From contig JAPEHQ010000004.1 in assembly GCA_027405735.1 (NCBI GenBank), positions 62,001 to 126,000 on the forward strand: a stretch of DNA of 64,000 nt. Reading direction: 5' to 3'. Origin of the DNA: Mucor racemosus (lineage: Eukaryota > Mucoromycota > Mucoromycetes > Mucorales > Mucoraceae). Made by a program: the position numbers and the translations under genes. Positions 37,010 through 48,310 of this stretch are shown here, one piece after another (the stretch's first letter is position 1; the number at the start of each line of letters is the position of its first letter). The notes below the pieces were generated by a model. The model did no database searches. It had not been told where the DNA came from and worked only from the letters and a program-made list of their open reading frames with translations.

Positions 37010-37800
37010 AGTTTTTTTTTTTTTTTTTTTTTTTTTCCAGAAAAATCTGATCTACAACATTTTACCACGAATGCACCTTCAAAATTTAGATGACAGTAGA
37101 TTCTGGTAGAACCTGCTGCTTCAAAGACAATGGTACTATTCGATTATTTTTATTACTATTTTTCACAGAGTTATAGCCATTCATTTTTTTTGGAAAATCT
37201 AAGGAAACCATGAATAGCTGCAAAGTTTCTTATATAAACGCTGGTTGCGACTTTAAACAAAATTACCTATCAATGTTATTTACACATTTAATTCTAATAA
37301 AATGTAGGTTTTAAATTAGTTTTGAAAAAATGAGGCTAGAAAAATACCGAAAAAACGCTAAAATTGTGAATATCACATCAACTAGATAAGAAATCAAATT
37401 TGTGTATCAATAGACATTATTATCAACAGCAGCAGCTACAATTCACGTTTTAAAGTTTAGAAAAAGTGTTCATTTTTGATGAAGTAATAAAGATATGGAA
37501 ATGTACCACTTTTTTTGACCTCATTGTACATCCCAAAATGTTAGTTTTAGAGAAATTATGAAGTAAAAATGCGGATATTTGTTTTCATAAATAATATGAA
37601 TTCATTCAGTTGTTTAAGAGCTACAAAATACATATAGACAACTGCATCTTGTTACTAAATGACTTGTTGCATAAATTTAAAATTTTCGATAAAATTATTT
37701 CACATTTTGACACTTCACTGCTTAAAATACATTTCAAGTGCCGCAATGGCCATTTTCATTTAACACATTTATAATGAGTCATTGTTGTATGAAAAGATAT
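36997..37800 (+). repeat. Dispersed repeat R-C, copy 1
   Basis: Begins GACACTCCAG followed by a T(26) run (37010-37036) and matches 62045-62740 over several hundred bases (TAGATTCTGGTA, GACAATGGT.C.ATT, AGATATAA/GAGTTATAGCC, GAAGTAATAA.GATAT, TTTTTTTGACC). Older than R-A. No coding sequence. Confidence 0.6.
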
Positions 37801-37954
37801 TATGAATTAATAAAATAAAAAATACTTATCTATGTACATAAAAATTATCAGTTTGAACGATTGACTTTTGATCCAAAAATATCAATTTAAAATGTATAAA
37901 TCTGATGTAAATTTCGACTGTAAAGCTCCCTTTTTCAATTTATGCATTTGCAAA

Positions 37955-38140
37955 CCAATCGTTTCCCGGACAATACGTGCTATCAAGAACACTTTCTGGC
38001 GTATTATTTTCTTTTACATTGTTACCATCTTCTTGTTGGGTATGTGTTTTCCTTATGACAACCCTAGTTTAGCCAACGCTGATGGTGATCCAGGAACTGC
38101 TTCTTTCATTCTTGTTTTCGAACTTGCTTACATTGAAGTT
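37955..38140 (+). pseudogene. Amino-acid permease relic (yeast AAT family)
   Basis: One frame reads TIRAIKNTFWRIIFFYIVTI then FLLGMCFPYDNPSLANADGD and ASFILVFELAYIEVG. This resembles the membrane segment and loop of fungal amino-acid permeases (FWRI.IFY....F.IG..VPYDDP.L). Only about 60 codons remain; both sides are unrelated. The 3' end runs into a minus-strand resolvase-like fragment. Confidence 0.55.
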
Positions 38141-38629
38141 GGCATCTGTTGCAACAACCGAATACGAGATTCATCGTTTTCATTTTTTCGAGCTTTTCTT
38201 ACATAGCTTACAATGTTGTATCTTTCCTTCTTGAGACTTTGAACAAACAACTGATAGTGAGGCAAGTAATCCAGCGCTTTTTTTGCTATATCATCTGAAA
38301 ATCGGATCAACACAGATAAATGACATCTAAAAAATTATTTCTTTACCAATATACTGTTCTTTTGCAACAAACAGTGAGCGTACGCTGACTTTCCCGCTGT
38401 CACCACGTCTTCTTTTTGAGTGAGCAGCTGTAAAGTCTACTTTATTTGCATACCATTTGCCGAAAGCAATAACGTTCTTTTTGTCAAATAAATCGGTATA
38501 TTTCCAAACCATTAAAAGTATGTCGCTGTTGGTCAAAGATTTGCATTTATAGACTTCTTCATTCATTGGATCACTAGGCAAGTATGTTATGTTGAGAAAT
38601 TGAATAACCTGAGCATGATTGACTACCAT
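38130..38629 (-). pseudogene. Resolvase-like repeat protein fragment (IS607-type?)
   Basis: Two exons: IQFLNITYLPSDPMNEEVYK ... WYANKVDFTAAHSKRRRG ... FVAKEQYI, a 50-nt intron, then DDIAKKALDYLPHYQLFVQS and IVSYVRKARKNENDESRIRL, ending at LLQQM. From memory this matches the front part of a repeated Mucorales protein family whose YVRKx...LLQ.M block resembles the start of IS607-type serine recombinases (Y.RVS...Q). The position of the catalytic Ser is Ala here, and the rest of the domain is gone. A relic, not a working enzyme. The family assignment is tentative. Confidence 0.45.
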
Positions 38630-38840
38630 GAAAGAAAAGAAAAAAGATTAGATATCGTTGAGAATCGCCAGCTATCATCCATCATTACCAAATTGAACTT
38701 TATATTCCTCTTGTTGATTATCATCTGTGCGTGGAATTCCTGTTGGATACAAGTAGTAGCGAAATGGCCGGCTATTTATAGCTGAAGCAATAGAGTACTT
38801 GTCTCCAACATTTAATTAGTAAATGCATCTGAAATAACAT

Positions 38841-38966
38841 CACACTCGTCTAAAAAAGAAACACACTCGTCTAAAAAAGAAACACACTCGTCTAGAAAAT
38901 AAACACACTCGTCTAGAAAATAATCACATTCGTCTAAAAAATAATTACATTCGTCAATTTCAAGTT
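38841..38966 (+). repeat. 21-bp tandem array, 6 copies
   Basis: Unit CACACTCGTCTAAAAAAGAAA. Unit starts at 38841, 38862, 38883, 38904, 38925 and 38946, exactly 21 bp apart with point changes only. There are no spacers, so it is not a CRISPR array. Confidence 0.9.
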
Positions 38967-39428
38967 AAAATACTGTAATATGGATGAAAGGCAATATACT
39001 CTTGTAAAATGCAGCTTTCTATTGATGTGAACCAAACTTCATCTCTCACGAGTTTGAACCGCCGCTGAAAGTTGCATAAGTATTTCTTATCCATTCAGCT
39101 CAAAATCCAAATATTACACAGCAACCTTGGTCTACAAGTACAACAGTTTTTAAGACAATAAAAATAAACAAAGAGACCATTTAAATTTCAAATGTGTCTT
39201 TAAATGAAGCAATAAAAACACAAGATTATTTTAGGTTACCTCCAAAATTGATAATGAGCATATCTTTTTTTAGAGATAACCAACATTCCCGAAAGAAACT
39301 GGCTGCTTCTTGTTGATCCAAGTATACAAAATAAAATGATCTCACACTTGGACAATTTCAAAAGGAACCTTTTCCTTTATTTTTTTTTTGCTTTTCCCTT
39401 TTTTTTTATCAAAAAAAACCCCCAAGAT
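38967..39428. other. Promoter side of the Yippee gene
   Basis: AT-rich, nothing recognised besides a T-rich leader (about 39368-39410) before the ATG. Confidence 0.4.
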
Positions 39429-39849
39429 ATGGTGATAAAAAGACATCCTAAATACCTCTCAAGCCAAGATCAACAAATTGCTGCTTTATATGCATGCTTA
39501 TCATGTCATTCAGAATTATTCGATCAAAAAGATATTATTTCTAGAGCGTTTCAAGGCAGAGTATGTTAATTCACTCTTGATCTGGATATTTACTCAGACT
39601 AACATTGTCATATATTTATATTAGCATGGACAGGCATTCTTGATCAACCATGTTATCAACATTTCAATAGGAAATCAAGAAGAAAGAATGTTAATGACTG
39701 GACTTCATACAGTGGCCGATATTTCGTGTAATGTTTGTAAATGGAGAATTGGTTGGATTTATCTTAAATCACCAGAAATGAATCAAAAATATAAAGAAAA
39801 CAAGTTTATAATCGAAAAACTACGAGTAATAAAAGAAGCTATTTTATAA
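39429..39849 (+). CDS. Yippee-like zinc protein (Moh1 family)
   Basis: Small zinc-binding protein of the Yippee fold; the yeast member Moh1 is a GID/CTLH-associated protein, and the exact role is unclear. Two exons: MVIKRHPKYLSSQDQQI with YACLSCHSEL, SRAFQGR, a 64-nt intron, then HGQAFLINHVINISIG, ERMLMTGLHTVADISCN and CKWRIGW, KYKENKFIIEKL. The four zinc ligands (CLSC and CNVC) and the signature FQGR.G.A.L....N, TGLHTVAD and YKE.KFI are all kept. About 120 residues, normal for the family. Its stop is 3 bp from the stop of the opposing glycerol kinase gene. Confidence 0.93.
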
Positions 39850-39852
39850 AAT

Positions 39853-41472
39853 CTATTCGTCATCGCTACTCAGACTATCAACATCGTCTGTCCAGTGAAG
39901 TGAACTTTCAATTGCTTTTCTCCAAATTTTGTGCTTTTCTTCCCTTTCTTCCAATGTCAAATTAGGTATAAATGTTGTAACACCTTCGTTATTCACTTGA
40001 TCTAAATCATGTATGCTCTTCCAAACCCCAACAGCTAATCCTGCTGCAATAGCCGTACCAAATGCCGTAGTTTCTCGCATAGAAGGTCGGTCCACTTTGA
40101 TACCTAAAATGTCCGCTTGAATTTGCATGGCAATGTTGGAATTTGATACACCTCCATCTACTTTAAGAACTCTTAAAGGAACGCCGGCATCTTGATTCAT
40201 TGCCTCTAAAATAGCTCGTGATTGAAATGACATGGATTCTAATGTTGCACGGGCCAGGTGATACTTGTTTGTATAGCTAGTTAGGCCTATCATGGTGCCT
40301 CGAGCATCATCTCTCCAGTAAGGTGCAAATAAACCAGAAAATGCGGTTACAAAATAGACGCCACCAGTATCAGGAACATGTTCTGCTAATTCGCTCACTT
40401 CTTCCATCGAATCAATCAATCGTAAATTATCTCGTAACCATCGAAGCGAAGATCCAGCAACAGCCATGGAACCTTCTAAAGCATAAGTCGCTTTAACATC
40501 TTTTCCTAATTGAAAAGCGATTGTTGAAATTAGGCCTTGTGTCGACTTTACAACTTCTTCTCCAGTATTGAACAACATGAAAGCACCAGTACCAAATGTA
40601 CATTTGGCTTCACCCTTCTTGAAACATTTTTGACCTAATAAAGCAGCTTGTTGATCACCTAAACAACCAGCAATAGGGATTCCTGTTAATGGTGAATTCT
40701 TTAATCCAATCTTGCCATAGATTTCCGATGAGGAACATAATGTAGGAAGTAATTCTTTAGGTATGTCAAAAAACTCTAAAAGATCTTTATCCCATTCTAA
40801 TGTCTTGAGATTCATAAGTAATGTTCTACTCGCATTTGTCACATCAGTAACATGAGCTTCTCCCCCACTTAGTTTATAAATAAGCCAACTGTCCACAGTA
40901 CCAAAGCAAGCATTCCCTTCCTTCACTGCCTTTTTAACATTTTCGTCATGATCCAACATCCATCGAAATTTGACGGCAGTGAAATAAGAGGTAATATCGA
41001 GGCCTGAAATTTCTTGAACAATGTGTGCATTATCGCGTTTCTTCAATTTATGTACGATATCATCGGTTCTCACATCACTCCATACAATTGTATTTCTTAA
41101 GGGTTCTCCAGTTGATTTATCCCAACATACGGCCGATTCTCTTTGATTAGTGACACCAATACCTTTAATGTCCTTCACATTGTACCCCATTAATTCAAAT
41201 CGTTTGATTGTTTCCTGAATACATGTTACTACTGTATCAAGAATATCCATAGGATCGTGTTCCAACCAACTAATTTTCGAGTGTTAGTACTGATTATATA
41301 TATACATATATATATGAAACTTGTGTTTTTACCCCGCATGTGGTTGTGATTGTGGTAGCTCAACTTGATGAAAAGTTATCAAGTTACCTTGTTGATCAAA
41401 AATCAAAAATCTTGATGAAGTAGTGCCTTGGTCAACAGCACCTACAAATTGTTTCTTTTCGTTTGAGGTCAT
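39853..41472 (-). CDS. GUT1: Glycerol kinase (FGGY family)
   Basis: Phosphorylates glycerol to glycerol 3-phosphate using ATP. Two exons: MTSNEKKQFVGAVDQGTTSS ... QSQPHAG (41472 to 41334), a short intron with TA repeats, then WLEHDPMDILDTVVTC. The splice restores HAGWLEHDP in phase. Motifs: DQGTTSSR phosphate loop, TNQRES, IVWSDVRT, GCLGDQQAALLGQ, TFGTGAFML, VTAFSGLFAPYWRDDARG and DGGVSNSN. About 518 residues, typical of fungal Gut1. All expected catalytic blocks are present, so it is likely functional. Acidic tail DDVDSLSSDDE. Confidence 0.95.
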
Positions 41473-42929
41473 GTAAGCTGTATAAAGTATGGGGAAACAA
41501 ACAAACTAGTGTAATCTTTTTAAAACGGGGTTATATTTCGCCATTACGAGAAATCCGGTCCCAATTACATCAGTTTTATATTAGATCTTCTTACAATGCT
41601 TCCACTCTCAACTTGCCCAGAAAAAAAGAGGCTAGCTTGGTCAAATGTCTGAAGTTAATTTAACCAATTTCTGGCCAAATTGATTACAAGGGTTATTTAT
41701 TTAATAATTTAGGGAAACAATTTATAGAATGCTGAATGAAATGCTGCAAATGTTCGACAGGAACCTCTTCGCTTCCTTTAATAACCCTTGAGGTGGTTCG
41801 TTCCTTCTTGGGAGGCACTTCCCTCATGCCAATGTTTTTGGGCTCTTCATATTTTGCACCGTTATTTAATGTTCTAACCTTAAAGCTACTAGGGTACTAC
41901 TATTTGCACCATCCAAATTACTATTTGACCCATCCTAGGATTGTTATTTAAGGTTATCAAGTGCATTCAAACTGTAAATCATTATAAAATACATATATAG
42001 AACAACTTCTTTATAAACAAAAAAGTAATGTACGTGAATTTGAAAGAGATAAGATCTATTCCCTTCAAAATTTGGCAAGTATCTTTCCTGAAAGACCTAT
42101 CCAAATGAATGTGGATTTAGAATAACTTCAAATTTATTTCTGATTGGAAAAGTCATGTTGAAAGATGCAATCGATAACGTAAATGTATATACCGGTATTT
42201 AAGGTATTTATGAACCACTGCATTGATGAATCGTTCAAAAGTAATCCCATGAAATTAAATTTCAAAATTGATAATAGGAACATCAGCAAAGTTTATATCA
42301 CAAAACTCTCGGCAAAATTGATAGATACAATAGAATGAATTGCAGATTCGTTTTTAGTAGCCAATTTTACCCCAGAGAACTTGGTTGCCTGATTCCTACC
42401 GATACTTTTGTAAAAAAATGTGAAAATTCTCCAAATTGTTAAAACTACAAAAAGAAAAACAAAACAAAACAGGATTTACAATTACAAGGTTTGGGGGTCC
42501 AAAAACCATCCAAAAAACCACCCCCTGAAACTTTAATATATAATAAAACATTAAAAAACAAGAAGATTTAGCTTAAAAACCTTCAAGCGCAAGCTTATAC
42601 AATCTCAAGATATTTGGCATCTTAGGTTGAGTTTTCAAGCGGGGTAAAAGCAAGTGTTTCACTTTTGAAGCCCTTATACTCGCTGAGAAATCAACATGAA
42701 TGGAAATAAGTCTTTTGTCAATATTTTATAGCATCTCAAATATAGCCCTGCATTTTTCATTTCCTGAATATCTATTGAAATGGGGGCACGCTCCGATTTT
42801 GAATATGACCATATAAAATCGTATAATCAGATATGCACATGTGACTGAGCTTCAATCCAAAAAAGTGTTCAAATGGAAAAAAAATCCAAAAAAATCCAAA
42901 AAAAGCCTTGTATGTTTAATTGCTCACAG
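41473..42929. other. Intergenic upstream of glycerol kinase
   Basis: Promoter side of the kinase. A minus-strand frame about 41870-41700 (EEPKNIGMREVPPKKERT) looks protein-like but matches nothing I recognise; it could be a retroelement scrap. Near 42870-42905 AAAAAATCC-type repeats. No gene called. Confidence 0.35.
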
Positions 42930-43300
42930 AAATGCATAGTAAGTTGAACTAGTGTATTAAATATCTTGGGTTCAGTTTTTAATTCTGAATTGATCTGTGT
43001 AGGTTTTGAAAATATTTTTCTCATAAAATCTCTAGTAAATTTAATGTCAAATTTTAACGGTTTTTGATCAAAAAGTACCATGTATTCAAATGCAACCCTA
43101 CAATATTTTATTTTCACATTATGCGCAACAAAATTATCTACAGAATGAGTATTTATACATAGCTGTAGCCCTATTTTTGGTGGGGATATTCATTTTTTTT
43201 GTTCATTTTTTTGATCGGCGAAAATTTACCCTTGTATATCCTCGTCCAAAATGGATCCTTTTTTGTAGCACCAAAAATTAATCATTCAATTTCAATTTTC
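42930..43300 (-). repeat. Degenerate R-A remnant
   Basis: AGTAAGTTGAACTAGT.TATTAAAT and AACAAAATTATCTA match the R-A reverse complement, but at 43200-43260 the match flips orientation (TTTACCCTTGTATATCCTCG), so the copy is rearranged. Confidence 0.4.
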
Positions 43301-43329
43301 TCGACGAAAAATCAATATTTTTTGACGAG

Positions 43330-43520
43330 GTAAAATTCGTTAGATAGATGCTAATAAGTGCTATCCTGTTTTACCAAAGCTAATAAGAATTAGACAAGAG
43401 TAAAAGGTGTAGTTTTATTCAATGTAGAGAATGAGATTATATATAGAAGAGATTTATCAAGTGATACAATAGCTATTGATGGTGTAACAATAACAATATC
43501 CTGATAATACAACTACTGTA
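43330..43520 (-). mobile_element. Possible solo LTR
   Basis: On the minus strand: TCTTCTATATATAATCTC, then about 30 nt later ATTGAATAAAACTAC, i.e. TATA-box-like and polyadenylation-like signals in LTR spacing. Ends and target duplication were not located. Weak call. Confidence 0.25.
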
Positions 43521-44239
43521 GCGCTATATCTAAATTCTGATATAACATATCCTATGGCTTTAGCTTTGCAGAAAAATATTTTGCTTTTACTTTAGAATTT
43601 TCCTACCAGGCTTTACTCGAAAGAAGCTGGAAAGAGCAGAAGAACAAACGTAATTTGAGGTATACTGCAAGCCCTTTTTATACATGAAAAAGACGTGATC
43701 TTAATTCTGTATAAAGCTGCATTGGAGAATAGATTAAGAAGGATGTGATATAAAATTTGCTTTGAAAGATATTAAGGTTTCTGATGAATTAATAAATTGG
43801 TACAGTAATAGCATTCAATAAATTTGCATTTTATCATATCTTTTCTAATTTTAATCAACTGTCAAATTTGATAAAGTTCGGTATTTTCTTTAGGTTCAGT
43901 TTTCAATTTCTAATACTAATAATGTTGAGATAAAAGTATTGAAACTAATATGTTATGTATACTCATCATAGGTCTCACATCCAAGGTCACAGTCTATAAT
44001 TAGTGTTATAGTAAATCAATGTGGATCATTGATTTACATCATATTCTTAGATAGTAAAACCCTAGTAATAGTTATAATTAATGTATATAAATACATCCAA
44101 AGGATGTATTGTTAATAAAAGTGTAATATTCTGGCAAGATTATTTATATAGACTCTTTTGACATTTCATAATATTCCCAAATATTTTCAGGTCAATTATC
44201 TTGACCCAGTTTTTAACCTCACCAACTATCATAATACCA
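43521..44239. other. Intergenic, AT-rich
   Basis: Nothing certain. TATATAAATAC near 44090 with TTAATAAAAGTG downstream again resembles an LTR core but no partner was found. Confidence 0.3.
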
Positions 44240-44690
44240 TTGGATTCAATAGCTCTGGCCGAAGACATGCTGAAGAAGATATTAAAAGATGCATTGAGAT
44301 ATGAAGGCTCAAAGTTTTTAATTTTAGCAGTGAAATACGTGTAAAAATCTGAAACATTAGCACTGAAAAACTAATACCAACTGCAAAAAATAGGATATTC
44401 CTGAATACTCGTTTCTGGATTGAATTTGATCATATCAGGTACATTGGCATATAATTTCCACTCGATGTTATTTAGTGAAAAAAAAAAGAGAGCAGGAATG
44501 AAAAGTGGGACCCTGTTTTCAAGGAAAAAATTTTGAATTGTACCTGTTGTTGAGTCTTTTCTGAGATATAAAATAAATTTGGTGGGAATAAATAACATAA
44601 TGTGGTCAATTTATATTTGTTTAGCATTGTCTAAGGTATATCCTAAAAAGCGTTTAATATGAAATTAGCTATAGAAAAGAGGACACGCTA
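44240..44690 (-). repeat. R-A copy D (partial, older)
   Basis: Reverse-complement match to the first third of R-A (GATATAAAATAAATTT, AACAT.ATCAGGTACATTGGC, GAATACTCGTTTCTGGATT). Truncated near 44260; clearly more diverged than A-C. Confidence 0.75.
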
Positions 44691-45219
44691 GGTTATAAAC
44701 TGTAATTTTTTAGTTTCTGTAATGAAAAACATTGTAATAAACTATTTTTTATTATTAAAAGATATTTCTAAAATGCCAATATGGGCATGAAATGTGGCAG
44801 TTGCATTTTTGCGATCCACGTCTCGATATCTCTGGTGGTATTTCGCATTTCTAAGGGTCTTTATTATAAATTTATCGCCAACAAGCAAGAATCTGAAGTA
44901 TATAATGCTGGTAATACGATGCACTATTTAAATATGAAGAAAACAAGTAGAGATAGTTTTTATGTGTTTATGTTATATTCTTATTTTGTGCCAATATAGC
45001 CTATTTTATTATTGAAATTCATTTTTTATACAATATATTACAATCAAGGAATTTCATATTAAATCAATCAAAATGAGGACAAAATCAATATGTTTCTGAG
45101 TATGTTATAATATTTCATTCTATATTTAGGGTAGTTTTCTGCATTTGATAGTTTATTAGAGTAAATTATCTTACAAAAGATAGCACAGAATCAACAGGCA
45201 AAGAAATATCCTTGTAATT
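44691..45219. other. Intergenic downstream of OSH gene
   Basis: 3' side of the oxysterol-binding gene. A plus frame at 44781-44999 has no recognisable domain. Nothing else is seen. Confidence 0.4.
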
Positions 45220-48200
45220 CTACCACAACTGTAACATTTCTTTAGGCCAATGACCTACGTCTCTTGATTCCCAATATCCTCCTTTGTATTGCCATGATTC
45301 TCCTGATGGCGAATGATCATCTTGCACCAAATCAAACCATAGAGGTTTCCATGGCTTTCCGATGGATTCAAACTGCTTTCTTCTTTCTCGCTGAAACTGT
45401 TCAATTCGTACCTTTTCATCTTCTGCTTCTGCTATTTGCCCATTCTCAAATAACCGTTGATCGGGTCTATATCTTGTGTCTGTGATTGGTAATTTACTCT
45501 GTTCAAGTGATGTAATTTCATTGAGTTCCATTGCAAACGATGTCAATCCATAGTAATCGGTATAATCGGGTATTCCAGGTGGTTTGCAACGCCAAATGAC
45601 AGAGTATTGATCAGGTCCTACCACCTCTGATAAGCTATCGTTCCATTTGCCCTCTACTTCTCGGATGAGAGATCCTCGACAATCAAAAAACTTGGCTACT
45701 ACATTATTTCGATGCATGGCATTGTTGTTATTTGACGAGAAAAATGAAGTGGAACCGCTAGTTGCTTCTTTGAATGTTACAACGGCATACTCTCCAGTAG
45801 CATGATTCTGCACTTTCATTTCGCCTATATGTTCCAAATATTTTGTTCCTGTAACTAAATTTCTTAACCAACTTGATGGTTTTGAGTATGTATATTCATC
45901 TTGATGTCCCTTGATTGAAATATGGCTTTGTCCCTCTGTAATTAATTCCATTGATTTCCCCCAAAACTTTGTTTTTCCAAGATATGTTTGTCTGTAAGTA
46001 AAGCTTTTTGATTCTGCAAAACACTAGATAAAATGATTAGCAAAATTAAACATCAATGCAGATAATCCATAAAGTAAACTCACAGCCATCACATTGGGAT
46101 AATGTGATACTTTTTCAGCTATAAATCGAAATCCTCTATCAGGTCGAATACATTCATATGTTTCACTCATGAGAGGATTGAATGGTTTACGTCCTATACG
46201 ATATTGTGTTGCTGCATAACCTGAAATAGCAAATACTGTTACATACATGAGTCGATCCATTGAAGACGAAAGAATAGCCGCTTTATCTAGTAGCTCTGTA
46301 TATTCCAACTCCTCACATAAACGTTGCAATAAATTAATAGGTTCATTAAGGCTGATTGGCATGGATATAGTTGACAAATCTTTGCCAATGTTCTTTCGTA
46401 AAATACCCAGTACTGATATATTTCGAACTGCAACTGGGTGAGGTAATTTTGTTCTACGTTGAATATGTGGTACGAAATGGGCGTTACCTTTTACATCATT
46501 CTCACCGTCTTTATCATGATATTCCTCATCTTCCGAATCAATGACTATGGATCCATACATTGATTCATTATCTTCATTTAGTAAGAAGTCTTCAGCATCA
46601 AAGAATTGATCCGATTGAGCACTATACGAGTAAAAGCTAGCTGATCTATGAGATAAGAAGCCTGTACCTGTTCTACTAGGTATCTCTAGTGGATTCACAG
46701 GTATACTAGTATAACTTTCGTAGTTATCGTAGTATGCTGTAGATAATTTGTCTCTTTGTTCTATTAATGATTTGATGCTTGTATTTAGCTTTTCTAAACA
46801 AGCCTGTTGAGAAGAAGATGCCATAGTTGTTGTGTGTCTGTGTTCATCCGGTATATTGTTAGATGAGGAACCACGCATAAATGGAAACCGAATAAGTTTC
46901 ATACTGCTAATACTTCCACTACTACCATTTGAATGAAGTGGTGGTGGAAGTGGAGATTGTTGTTGTTGTTGTTCCAATACAGACGATTCATTACTGGAAT
47001 CATAATGTAATAAATGGCCAATTTCTTTAGCAATCAACGTTAGGTTCTTCATCTCACAGTCTAGATCATTTAATGCAGAAGCAACGTGTTGATGATTACG
47101 TTCAAAAGTATCATCCTGTGTTGTAATTAAATCTGGTACTAGACTTATTGCAGATTGAATCCCTGCAGAATTATCGTTGTCATTCCATAGGTCAGTTGAA
47201 GCATCAGATCTTCTTGCTCGAATACAATTGAGCCATTGATCAAAACCATCTGCAGATAACGCTTTCAAATGAAATGTTGTTGTACCTGAATCAATATGAA
47301 TTGTACGTTGCTTTGGCGCAATTGATATAGTCGCCAACATGATTTGAAGGGAACCACGTTTAATATCTCCATTTCGAACAGAATAAGATAGAACACCCGT
47401 AGATGATAATTCAAACCATCGTTTAGCCCAGCCTATTTAACCATTGTTAGTTCTGTGATGTAGACTCCTTAAAAAAAAACAACTTGGTTTATAATACTAC
47501 CTTGCATTCTTTTTCTCCTTTTTTTTAATAGCCAACCACACATATCATTATCTAAATCTAATCCCTCATCAATAGGTTCATCGCTAGTTACTTTGAATGT
47601 CAATAATTTTGATGTATTTCTCGAAAACATGTTGTCTACTTGTATAGTCAATATTACCAATCATATTCATGAAATTAATTCAACATACCAAATATCAACA
47701 CATAATTTCCAGATTCTTCAGCAAGATAAGAACCTGTAATTGCTTCTTTTGAAGAGTTCACTTGATCAATGGGTATCAGCTCCACAAAGTCATTATCCAA
47801 TAAATTAACGACAGAAATAGCAGATGATGATTTTCTACGATTACGAGAATGTACAGAAGGTGATGTTGCCGCGGTAGATACATCTTTGATCGAAGATGCT
47901 GATACCATACTGTATCTTTTTTTATTATGATTTTCTTCATTATCAGAGTAATAATTTATGGCTGTACTAGTTGTAGGTGTAGTAGGTGTCGGTACCTCAA
48001 CATCTCCATTGTTGTTAGGTTTATTTGTGGTACGTAAATGTGATAGTTTTGGTAAAGAAATATTTCTTTTTTTAATACCACTGCTGCTAGTATTGTTTGT
48101 ATGCTGTGAGCGCTCATCTTCCATCGAAGCGCGCGTACTATTATTTGTTGTAGTTGTAGTTGCAGTTGTAGCTGTTGTAGGTCTATAATATAATCCAAAG

Positions 48201-48310
48201 CAAATACTCTTCTTTTTCGTTGAAAATGTCCAGCTCAGTGTTGTATTTGCTTTTTGGATAAATATATGATGTTCATATACACTTCTTGGTTGAACACGAA
48301 CCTCTGGCAT
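45220..48310 (-). CDS. Oxysterol-binding protein, Osh3-like (GOLD-PH-ORD)
   Basis: Lipid-transfer protein acting at membrane contact sites. Start MPEVRVQPRSVYEHHIFIQK at 48310. Order: GOLD domain (TLSWTFSTKKKSICFGLYYR, a long low-complexity insert, then GSYLAEESGNYVLIFDNMFS), PH domain (CGWLLKKRRKRMQGWAKRWF ... GFDQWLNCIRA), a Ser/Asn/Gln-rich linker, and the lipid-binding ORD (KPFNPLMSETYEC, KPFNPLLGETYE in the family; FIAEKVSHYPNVMA; TYLGKTKFWGKSMEL; WRCKPPGIPDYTDYYGLTSF; LPITDTRYRPDQRLFENGQ; WKPLWFDL). The GOLD-PH-ORD layout is that of Osh3. The family signature EQVSHHPP reads EKVSHYPN here, with the second His changed to Tyr. Introns are short and in phase (47688 region, 47500-47435, 47350-47340 region, 46100-46025). 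Confidence 0.9.

Noticed and set aside
38841..38966. CRISPR array
   Set aside because: Units are directly abutting with no spacers, in a eukaryotic genome without cas genes.
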